From Caryophanales bacterium UBA3375 (GTDB lineage Bacteria > Bacillota_I > Bacilli_A > UBA3375), in contig DEQD01000036.1 in NCBI GenBank assembly GCA_002359095.1, positions 1 through 35,348 on the forward strand: DNA of 35,348 nucleotides, in the 5' to 3' direction. A model generated the notes under the pieces. That model saw only the letters and a list, made by a program, of their open reading frames with translations. It ran no database searches and had not been told where the DNA came from. The position numbers and the translations under genes were made by a program. Below, piece by piece: positions 15,623-22,452 of this stretch (its first letter is position 1; every line of letters starts with the position of its first letter).

Positions 15623-15659
15623 AGAGAGGAACGCCTTAATTTCCCTCTCTTTTTCTTTT
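15623..15659. terminator. Intrinsic terminator of the putative small RNA
   Basis: The 7-bp AGAGAGG/CCTCTCT stem is followed by TTTTTCTTTTT. On the minus strand it is followed by TTTTTTAA, so it could stop transcription in both directions. Confidence 0.75.
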
Positions 15660-15674
15660 TAGCAGAATATAACA

Positions 15675-15708
15675 AACTAAATCTAACCACAATTTAATAG
15701 ATTTAGTT
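15675..15708 (+). repeat. 10-bp perfect inverted repeat
   Basis: AACTAAATCT (15675-15684) and AGATTTAGTT (15699-15708) are reverse complements with a 14-nt loop. No T-run follows. It belongs to the structured intergenic region. Confidence 0.6.
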
Positions 15709-15750
15709 AAGCATTTACTTATTATGTAACACTAACACTACATTCTACTA

Positions 15751-15780
15751 AGGTAAAAAATACTTTTATTTTTATCACCT
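15751..15780 (+). repeat. Bulged hairpin element, copy B
   Basis: The element AGGTAAAAAATA...TATTTTTATCACCT repeats the layout of copy A at 15590-15614: AGGT/ACCT base, ATC bulge, A/T inner stem. The conserved bulge argues for selection on RNA structure. Confidence 0.55.
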
Positions 15781-15810
15781 ACTTTCCGAGTAAAAACTCT
15801 AAGCATGCGA

Positions 15811-15833
15811 TTATGTGGGTCACGCCCACATAA
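15811..15833 (+). other. Strong 9-bp hairpin in the non-coding region
   Basis: TTATGTGGG pairs with CCCACATAA around loop TCACG. It is the most GC-rich hairpin of this AT-rich region. No T-run follows, so it is not a simple terminator. Flanking bases TAAGCAT (15800-15806) can pair at long range with ATGCTTA (15956-15962), enclosing it in a larger domain. Confidence 0.6.
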
Positions 15834-15994
15834 ATAAATTATATCATTAAGTATAAAAGTTAGTTAAATTACATAAACACCATATATTTACCTTTTAATT
15901 GTCGTTATACGAGTTTTAAAAGGAAAATTGTGTAATAACACTACAAAGTAATGAGATGCTTAAAATGTAAATTATAGAGTTTTAATATTTATTT

Positions 15995-16022
15995 AGACAA
16001 AAACATTAGTTTTTGTCTTTCT
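15995..16022 (+). terminator. Intrinsic terminator in the non-coding region
   Basis: AGACAAAAAC (15995-16004) pairs with GTTTTTGTCT (16009-16018), loop ATTA, followed by TTCTT. It implies a + strand transcript through 15.7-16.0 kb that ends before the rnhC promoter. Confidence 0.75.
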
Positions 16023-16094
16023 TATAATTAAATTGTTCGGATTCGAATTATAAAATAATTTAGTTCCTTAATGATAACTACTTATAATTAAAAG

Positions 16095-16103
16095 TGTTAT
16101 AAT
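16095..16103 (+). promoter_or_regulatory. Extended -10 promoter of rnhC operon
   Basis: TGTTATAAT is identical to the T7SS promoter's extended -10. The predicted start near 16110 gives a leader of about 22 nt before the rnhC ATG. Confidence 0.65.
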
Positions 16104-16131
16104 ATATTAAATAAGTTAATTTAAGGATAAT

Positions 16132-16953
16132 ATGAGAACACTAATAATGACACAAAATATGAGAAATAACTTTGATTATAAGTTGTTTGAACCATATGAA
16201 GTATATAGAAATGAAGAATATATACAATATTATTATGATATTAAAACAGTTAATACTAAATTGACTATATATGATAATAATACAGTCACAATTGATGGTA
16301 GAAAACAAAATGATATATTTAATTACTTACTAGATCTATGTGATGAAGATAATTATGTAGGTTGTGATGAAGTAGGAGTAGGAGATTTTTTTGGTCCAGT
16401 TGTTTATGTTAGTGTTAAATTAGATAAAGAGTCAATATCTAAATTAAAAAATTTAGATATTAACATTACTGATAGTAAAAGAATAGATAACAAAAAGATT
16501 CTTGATATTTGTAATCAACTAACCAAGGTTATCGATTACAAATATCAAGTAGTTTATGAATCAAATATGGAAAGTAATTTAAATAGTATAGGTCAAAAAG
16601 TATATTATCATAACTTAAATCAATTTAAAAATACAACACCGGTAATAGATTTATTTACAACAGAAAATTCGTTTTATAAATATAGTAACGAATTAAATCT
16701 TAGTTGGAGTAAAGATATAATTTTAGAAACCAAAGCAGATTCTAAATTTGTATGTGTTGCTTTAGCTAGTATTTTAGCTCGTGGTATATTTTTAACTGAG
16801 TTTTATAAACTAAGTAAAAAATATAATAAAGTAAATTTAAAATTAGGAGCTAATGTTAAGAAAGAAGCACAACAGTTTTGTGATGTATATTCAAAAGAAG
16901 AGTTAAAAAAAATATGTAAATTTAGTTTTAAGACATTTGATGAATTGAAATAG
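16132..16953 (+). CDS. rnhC: Ribonuclease HIII
   Basis: RNase HIII cuts the RNA strand of RNA/DNA hybrids. The 273-residue protein has an N-terminal TBP-like hybrid-binding region (about 1-70). The catalytic domain starts with GCDEVGVGDFFGPVV (D79, E80), the characteristic D-E pair of type 2 RNases H. The third acidic site is in ITDSKRI (D114), and TKADSKFVCVALASILAR near the C-terminus fits the family's conserved helix, with Asp for the usual Glu in KAES. Length is slightly below the usual 300. AAGGATAA precedes the ATG. It is followed after 7 bp by pta, so the two are likely co-transcribed. An alternative start at residue 6 or 10 is possible. Confidence 0.93.
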   Translation: MRTLIMTQNMRNNFDYKLFEPYEVYRNEEYIQYYYDIKTVNTKLTIYDNNTVTIDGRKQNDIFNYLLDLCDEDNYVGCDEVGVGDFFGPVVYVSVKLDKESISKLKNLDINITDSKRIDNKKILDICNQLTKVIDYKYQVVYESNMESNLNSIGQKVYYHNLNQFKNTTPVIDLFTTENSFYKYSNELNLSWSKDIILETKADSKFVCVALASILARGIFLTEFYKLSKKYNKVNLKLGANVKKEAQQFCDVYSKEELKKICKFSFKTFDELK

Positions 16954-16960
16954 AGGTAAT

Positions 16961-17935
16961 ATGAATTGGTTAGATAATTTAATAAATAGTTTAAATAATA
17001 AAAACAAAGATAATTATCCTACAGTATGTATAGTAGATGGAGAAGATGAACGCGTAATTGAAGCTCTTAACTATATTAAATATATGAATGTAGTATTATT
17101 AGGAGATATAGAAGTTATTACTAATAAATTAACTAAAGTTAATAATAACTTCATCAATGTCGAAGTATTAACTCCAACAATTGATGAAGAATTAGTTAAT
17201 ATAATTGTAGATAAAACTAAAAGTAGTAAAAAACCAATAGCTAAAGATAGTGCAAAAGAGTTAATCAAAACTGCACCTTGGTATGCTATCTTATTACTTG
17301 AAAGTGGAAAAGTAGATTGTGTAGTAGGTGGAGCAACTTATCCAACAAGTGCTATCTTAACACCTGTTCTAAAGATTATAAAAACTAAAGAACAAGGAGG
17401 TTTAATATCATCATACATGATAATGAGTAAAGAAGAAGAGACATTAATATTTAGTGACTGTGCACTAAATATTAATCCAGACTCTTCACAGTTACTTAAT
17501 ATAACAAAAGATACAATAACTTCGGTTAAAGAATTGGGATTAAAACCAACAACTGCATTACTTAGTTATTCTACATTAGGAAGTGGTAGTGGAGAGAGTG
17601 TTGATAAAGTAAAAGAAGTTTATAATAATTATATTAATATGTATCCTAATGATAAAGAAAATATAATTGGTGAAATTCAATTTGATGCTGCAATTGATGA
17701 AGATGTAAGACGCATCAAATTAAAAGATCAACAAGTATCAGGAAAAATTAATACCTTTATTTTCCCTGATTTAAATAGTGGTAATATTGGTTATAAAATT
17801 GCTCAATACCTAGGAGGGTATGAAGCAATTGGACCAATATTACAAGGATGTAGCAAACCAGTTAATGATTTATCACGAGGTTGTAGTGCTAAGGAAATTA
17901 GTAAGGTTATTTATTTAACAGTTGCACAAATATAG
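16961..17935 (+). CDS. pta: Phosphate acetyltransferase
   Basis: Pta interconverts acetyl-CoA plus phosphate and acetyl phosphate plus CoA, the step before acetate kinase in ATP-yielding overflow metabolism. The 324-residue length equals that of the short Firmicutes form. Diagnostic stretches include CVVGGATYPTSAILTPVLKI, LIFSDCALNINPD, LLSYSTLGSGSGESVDKV, VSGKINTFIFPDLNSGNIGYK and GPILQGCSKPVNDLSRG. No ackA is seen in the window. It sits between rnhC and a SNF2 helicase, and the helicase binding site GGAG overlaps the pta stop, so expression is coupled by position rather than by pathway. Confidence 0.96.
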   Translation: MNWLDNLINSLNNKNKDNYPTVCIVDGEDERVIEALNYIKYMNVVLLGDIEVITNKLTKVNNNFINVEVLTPTIDEELVNIIVDKTKSSKKPIAKDSAKELIKTAPWYAILLLESGKVDCVVGGATYPTSAILTPVLKIIKTKEQGGLISSYMIMSKEEETLIFSDCALNINPDSSQLLNITKDTITSVKELGLKPTTALLSYSTLGSGSGESVDKVKEVYNNYINMYPNDKENIIGEIQFDAAIDEDVRRIKLKDQQVSGKINTFIFPDLNSGNIGYKIAQYLGGYEAIGPILQGCSKPVNDLSRGCSAKEISKVIYLTVAQI

Positions 17936-17942
17936 GAGCTAT

Positions 17943-20900
17943 ATGGGATTATTCAATTTAGATTTAATTAAGACAGCATTCTTTAAAGAAGAAAATTATA
18001 ATAAAGGTCTTAATATTTTAGATACTGGTGATATAACAATCACTGATGTAAAAGTAGATCGTTTTACTGATGAAAAATTTATTAGTGCTATTATTTTAGA
18101 TGCTAATAATGATGAAAATACTATAACAATTGCTATCAAACCTAAGGAAGGTGGATATACCCTAGCTTCTGAGCGTAGTTGTAGTTGTAGTGAATATACT
18201 AATAATAAAGAAAATTGTGCTCATATGGCAACCTTAATTAACTATTTACAAGGTTATGAGTTTGAGGAATTAGAATTAGATAAACTTAATTCCCAAGATA
18301 GTGATGAAGAGTTACTTGATTTAATTGAAGAATATAAATCAGCTTTAGTAAGTCGTGTTAATAACAACATTTGTAGCTTAATACCTGTAGTTAAATTTAG
18401 TGATACTAAAGTATTAGTATCATTTAAAATTAACCGTAAGTATGCTCCAATGTATGATATACCTGATTTATTAACATTTTTAGAAACTGCTAAAAATAGA
18501 ACAATGTATCGTCATGCATTTAATAGCGATATTGAACACAACTTAGCACTACTATCTAAATCATCTTTAGAGTTAGTCGATATAATTGATGCTAATACTA
18601 ATTGTATTAAAGATAATCGTTATCTAGAATTAACACCTAATGAGTTTTTCTTATTATTTAATTTAGAACAACAAATGTTTTTAGATTACAATAATGAATT
18701 AATTAAAAACATTGAGTTTAACAAAATGAATATCCCATATAGCTTATCAGTTAGAGAAAGTAGTACTGGATTAGTTAAACTACGTTTAATTCATCCAACA
18801 CATAACTTAATTGTGTGTGATAATTGTTATATTTATGTAAATGGTAATGAAGTTAACTACTTCTTAAATAAAGATCGATATTTAGAACAATTAATTAAGA
18901 TGTTATCAACTAAACAAATGCAATTAACTATTTCTGATTATCTTAAATTTAAAATCTTTATTGCTAGTAATCTAGAAGAAGAAATTATGATAGATGAGTT
19001 AATTGAATTTGAAGTATTAGAAGAAGGAATAGAAGAAATCAAAGTATTATTAGATTACCAAGATGGAGAAATAATAGTTGAAATAAAAGATTTAGATTTA
19101 CTTGCTAATACAGACTTTTCTCGTAATATTGATTACCTTAAATTAATTAAAATATATCATCTATTAGATGACATATCATTTAGAGAGGGTAATCGATTAC
19201 ATATTAAGAATGTAAGAGATATCTATTTAGCACTAACAAAATATATACCTGCTGTTAAATCTATTACTAATCAAGTAATAGAAACACCTGAGTTATCTAA
19301 ATTAAAAATAATTAATATAACTCAGGTTGATCTAGATGTAACGGAAAATGATTATTCACTTAATTTAGAAGTTAATATTAAAGGTTTAACTAAAAAAGAA
19401 GTTAGTGAAATACTAAAACATATTAAAAAACGTGATCGTATTATTAAAGTTGGTGACAAAATTATTGATTTAAATAATGATGTCTTTGTAGCACTAAGAG
19501 AATTATACTCTCTGCTTGTATCTGATAAAGATCCAATTAATGTAGATATGTCATTAGATTATTCTAAGATATTCTTACTTGATAACTTAGCAGATAGCTA
19601 TAAAAATATTGAATTTAATTTCGCTAACAACGTTATTAAACGATTAGAGGAAATCAAATCTTTTGAAGTAAAAAATTATACACCAAAAGATTTGATTAAT
19701 TGTGATTTAAGAGATTACCAAGAAGAGGGAATTAATTATATTTTAAGTTTGATGGATTTAAATTATGGTGCTATTTTAGCTGATGAAATGGGTCTTGGTA
19801 AAACGATTCAAGCATTAAGTGTAGCTAACTATTTTATTAAACAAAATAAAAAGATATTAATAACAGCACCAACATCATTATTATATAACTGGAAAAATGA
19901 GATAGAAAAATTCTTATCACCTGATTTAAAAGTAATATTAATGGAAGGTAACTTAGCAAATAGACGTAAGCTATTTGCTCAGTTTGAAGAAGCTGATATT
20001 ATTTTAACTAGTTATAATTTACTTAAACGTGATATTGATTGGTACGAACGTTATGATTTTGATTTATTTATTTTAGATGAAGCACAGTTTATTAAAAACC
20101 TTAATACACAAAATAATTCATCTATTACCAAGGTTAATGCTAAACATAAGTTAGCATTAACAGGAACACCAATTGAAAATGGTGTTAAAGATTTATATTC
20201 AATCATGACGTTTATTATTCCTGGTTTCTTTGGTAATTATCGAAACTTCTATCGATTCTTTGAACAACCAATAGTAGTTTATAATGATGATACGAAACTA
20301 CGATTGTTAAAACAAATCGTAGCTCCGTTTATCATTCGTCGTTTAAAAGTGGATGTTTTAGATTCTTTACCAGAGAAAAAAGAAACTATTGTTTATAATG
20401 AGATGAATGATAAACAAAGAAAGTTATATCAAGATTATATTCAAGAATATCAAACACAGATCAATAATAATCCTTCGTTATCAAAAGTAGAATTACTTAG
20501 TATGATTATGCGTCTTAGACAAATAGCTATTGATCCGCGTTTAATAGAACCTGATTATCCACAAGGAGAGAAATTAAATAGTATTATTCATGAAATTATT
20601 ACATGTATTAAAAATGGAGAGAAAGTACTAGTCTTTTCGCAATTTGTTAAGATGTTAGATATTATTGCAATTGAATTAGATAATATTAATATTAATTATT
20701 ATGCTCTTACAGGAAAGACTCCGAAAGAACAAAGACAAAAATTAGTTAATCATTACAATAGTAATGATGATGTTAATGTTTTTTTAATTAGTCTTAAAGC
20801 TGGAGGTACTGGACTTAACTTGACAAGTGCTAATAATGTAATTATTACCGATCCTTGGTGGAACAAAAGTGTTGAGAATCAAGCAGCTGATCGAGTACAT

Positions 20901-21077
20901 CGCATTGGACAAACTCAAGATGTAGAGATTAAACGTTTTATTACTAAAGAGACAATTGAATCACGGATTATGGAAGTACAAACAGGTAAAATGCAATTAT
21001 CTCAAAACTTACTTACTAATGATATTACTAGTGTTGATAGTTTAGATATTGAAGAACTTAAAGATTTATTATTCTAA
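17943..21077 (+). CDS. SWIM-domain SNF2-family DNA helicase/translocase
   Basis: The ATG at 17943 is preferred (GGAG 5 bp upstream); a TTG 21 bp earlier lies inside pta. The 1044-residue protein has a SWIM zinc-binding motif (CSCSEY...NCAHM, about 79-95), a long middle region typical of bacterial SNF2 proteins of this type, then the two RecA-like helicase lobes. Visible motifs: I DEMGLGKTIQ (about 610-619), Ia ITAPTSLLYNW, II DEAQFIKN (about 710), III LTGTPIENG, IV KVLVFSQF, V SLKAGGTGLNL, VI ADRVHRIGQ (about 980-988). Such proteins are ATP-driven dsDNA translocases, linked to RapA-like transcription recycling or DNA repair. The exact role is not established. A terminator follows. Confidence 0.93.
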   Translation: MGLFNLDLIKTAFFKEENYNKGLNILDTGDITITDVKVDRFTDEKFISAIILDANNDENTITIAIKPKEGGYTLASERSCSCSEYTNNKENCAHMATLINYLQGYEFEELELDKLNSQDSDEELLDLIEEYKSALVSRVNNNICSLIPVVKFSDTKVLVSFKINRKYAPMYDIPDLLTFLETAKNRTMYRHAFNSDIEHNLALLSKSSLELVDIIDANTNCIKDNRYLELTPNEFFLLFNLEQQMFLDYNNELIKNIEFNKMNIPYSLSVRESSTGLVKLRLIHPTHNLIVCDNCYIYVNGNEVNYFLNKDRYLEQLIKMLSTKQMQLTISDYLKFKIFIASNLEEEIMIDELIEFEVLEEGIEEIKVLLDYQDGEIIVEIKDLDLLANTDFSRNIDYLKLIKIYHLLDDISFREGNRLHIKNVRDIYLALTKYIPAVKSITNQVIETPELSKLKIINITQVDLDVTENDYSLNLEVNIKGLTKKEVSEILKHIKKRDRIIKVGDKIIDLNNDVFVALRELYSLLVSDKDPINVDMSLDYSKIFLLDNLADSYKNIEFNFANNVIKRLEEIKSFEVKNYTPKDLINCDLRDYQEEGINYILSLMDLNYGAILADEMGLGKTIQALSVANYFIKQNKKILITAPTSLLYNWKNEIEKFLSPDLKVILMEGNLANRRKLFAQFEEADIILTSYNLLKRDIDWYERYDFDLFILDEAQFIKNLNTQNNSSITKVNAKHKLALTGTPIENGVKDLYSIMTFIIPGFFGNYRNFYRFFEQPIVVYNDDTKLRLLKQIVAPFIIRRLKVDVLDSLPEKKETIVYNEMNDKQRKLYQDYIQEYQTQINNNPSLSKVELLSMIMRLRQIAIDPRLIEPDYPQGEKLNSIIHEIITCIKNGEKVLVFSQFVKMLDIIAIELDNININYYALTGKTPKEQRQKLVNHYNSNDDVNVFLISLKAGGTGLNLTSANNVIITDPWWNKSVENQAADRVHRIGQTQDVEIKRFITKETIESRIMEVQTGKMQLSQNLLTNDITSVDSLDIEELKDLLF

Positions 21078-21088
21078 TTTAAGTTAAA

Positions 21089-21115
21089 TAAAACAACTAC
21101 TTTGTAGTTGTTTTA
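21089..21115 (+). terminator. Intrinsic terminator after SNF2 helicase
   Basis: TAAAACAACTAC pairs with GTAGTTGTTTTA around loop TTT, 11 bp after the stop. The T-rich 3' arm serves as the tail. Confidence 0.85.
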
Positions 21116-21414
21116 TTAATTTATAGATAAATACTAAAACTTTGTTGTTTACAAGCGATTATCTGAATAATACAATTTCTTTTTTTTACCAATTATGAGA
21201 TTTGTAATTTATTCTTGAAACTATAATTTTGCGTGTTATAACAAAATCAGAGTTTGTTAAAAAAAGGCTGTATCTAAATTTGTTATAATAAATGTGAGAG
21301 ACGAAGTATAAACATAAATTTAAAATAGTTTATATAAATAGAGATACAAAAGACATGTGACTATGGCTTATTTTAACTATTTTATTAGGATATTTTATAA
21401 TGAAGGGAGAATAA
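21116..21414 (+). promoter_or_regulatory. Tandem promoters and structured leader of the lipase-toxin operon
   Basis: The gap holds no gene. Two promoters are visible. P1 has TTGAAA (21215-21220), a 16-bp spacer and TGT-TATAAC (-10 at 21237-21242). P2 has an extended -10 TGTTATAAT (21281-21289). The leader contains a perfect 10-bp stem TAAAATAGTT (21321-21330) with AACTATTTTA (21375-21384) enclosing 44 nt, and ends with Shine-Dalgarno AAGGGAGA. Confidence 0.55.
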
Positions 21415-22452
21415 ATGATAAAAATGAAATTTAATAGGAAATTTCTTAATATATTGTTAATAATGTTAGTAGCATTTAATCTAGGAGGATGTATGAAAAT
21501 AGGAAGTGAAAAATTTAATAATGATAATAAGAAAAACTATGTATGTATTGAGGATTATGATCCACAATTATTAGTAGAAGAAAGTCCAGAAAGTTTACAG
21601 GAATTTGTAAAAAATCATTGGGACGTTGTAAAAGAAGAAGTTAATAATTTTACGATGGAGAGATATGGGTTTAGAAGTGAACCTACTATTATAGAAAAAA
21701 CTGGTCAGGCTCAAAGTCCAGCAGGCGTATTTGTTAAGAGTTTAGAACATGAAAATTTAATCTTTTGGATGCCAGCAGGATACAATAATGAAGAAGGTAG
21801 TTTTGGTATATCAAGACATGAAAGCGATTTATCTATATCGGATAACGCAATCATTGCTTACTTAATATCTTGTGCTTATAAAGATGATTTAAAACCATTA
21901 AATGACGCACTTCAATCATTTATTAAGGAAAAGTCTATGTATAACTATAGCGAGGGATTACAAGAAAAGTTGGGGTATAGATCAGAGTTTAGAGTGGTTA
22001 GTTTTTTACTTGCAGGTTTAGAGAATAAAGAGGAAGTGTATAATAAGTTACTACAATATTTTAAAAATGTGAAATATGAAAATTACTCTCCTGATGAAAT
22101 TAAATCAATTATAAATTCAGTTAGTGGTGGATACTCGACAGAGGAAGATAAGCGTTATGTAATTGCTAATGTTTATGTGTATAATGATTATGACAAATTA
22201 GATACTAAGATATTAGAAGAATTTGTAAATTATTGTAAAAATAAAGGTTTGCAAGTACCTGCTTTTAGATTTACAATTTTAAATAATTACAAAATGCGTA
22301 TGTATACGCGTGGATCAGTTACTGAAGAAACATCTCGTGTTGTATTTAATAATAAGTTTGAAATAACTTTTTCTTCAAATAGCGATGAATATATTGAAAG
22401 TATTAAAGAATTATGGGGTAATGAGGATAAGAAGGAGGTAAAAAGATGGTGA
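21415..22452 (+). CDS. Lipoprotein, probable TilA/DUF1672-like immunity protein
   Basis: A 345-residue protein with a type II signal (lipobox LGGC, Cys26). The mature region begins NYVCIEDYDP, then a helix ending ERYGFRSEPTI, then AGVFVKSLEHENLIFWMPAGY. From memory this follows DUF1672, the S. aureus lipoprotein family (YVSVQDYTGEGY... ASVFVESVGEPHFYTF pattern) whose member TilA neutralises the T7SS lipase toxin TslA. A helical central part (NAIIAYLISCAYKDDLKPLN) fits the same family. The gene overlaps the lipase-type gene by 7 bp and precedes it, so immunity is made first. GGGAG is 7 bp upstream of the ATG. An outer-face lipoprotein is well placed to meet an incoming lipase. The family match needs an HMM test. 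Confidence 0.7.
   Translation: MIKMKFNRKFLNILLIMLVAFNLGGCMKIGSEKFNNDNKKNYVCIEDYDPQLLVEESPESLQEFVKNHWDVVKEEVNNFTMERYGFRSEPTIIEKTGQAQSPAGVFVKSLEHENLIFWMPAGYNNEEGSFGISRHESDLSISDNAIIAYLISCAYKDDLKPLNDALQSFIKEKSMYNYSEGLQEKLGYRSEFRVVSFLLAGLENKEEVYNKLLQYFKNVKYENYSPDEIKSIINSVSGGYSTEEDKRYVIANVYVYNDYDKLDTKILEEFVNYCKNKGLQVPAFRFTILNNYKMRMYTRGSVTEETSRVVFNNKFEITFSSNSDEYIESIKELWGNEDKKEVKRW

Larger units (their letters stand above)
15543..15659 (+). ncRNA. Putative small structured RNA of about 115 nt
   Basis: The RNA has its own promoter and intrinsic terminator and no coding frame. Stem 1 is GAATATAAT (15543-15551) with ATTATATTC (15578-15586). A second, bulged hairpin starts AGGTAAAAA (15590 onward) and ends ACCT (15614). 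The terminator is AGAGAGG (15623-15629) with CCTCTCT (15644-15650) plus a T-rich tail. It does not match any RNA family I know. It lies just beyond the T7SS cargo genes. Confidence 0.5.
15429..16131. other. 703-bp non-coding region with multiple RNA structures
   Basis: No credible coding frame is visible on either strand. The region holds a consensus-like promoter, two intrinsic terminators on the + strand, a duplicated bulged hairpin, several perfect inverted repeats of 8-10 bp, and the promoter of rnhC at its right end. A 12-bp direct repeat, CTTATAATTAAA, occurs at 16021-16032 and 16081-16092, exactly 60 bp apart. No hallmarks of tmRNA, RNase P RNA, SRP RNA or a T-box were found. Confidence 0.7.

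Noticed and set aside
15429..16131. tmRNA, RNase P RNA, SRP RNA or T-box in the non-coding region
   Set aside because: Neither strand shows a tRNA-like end with CCA, AGGAAAGUCC-type RNase P core, the SRP GGAAGCAGC loop, or the T-box AGGGTGGNACCGCG sequence.
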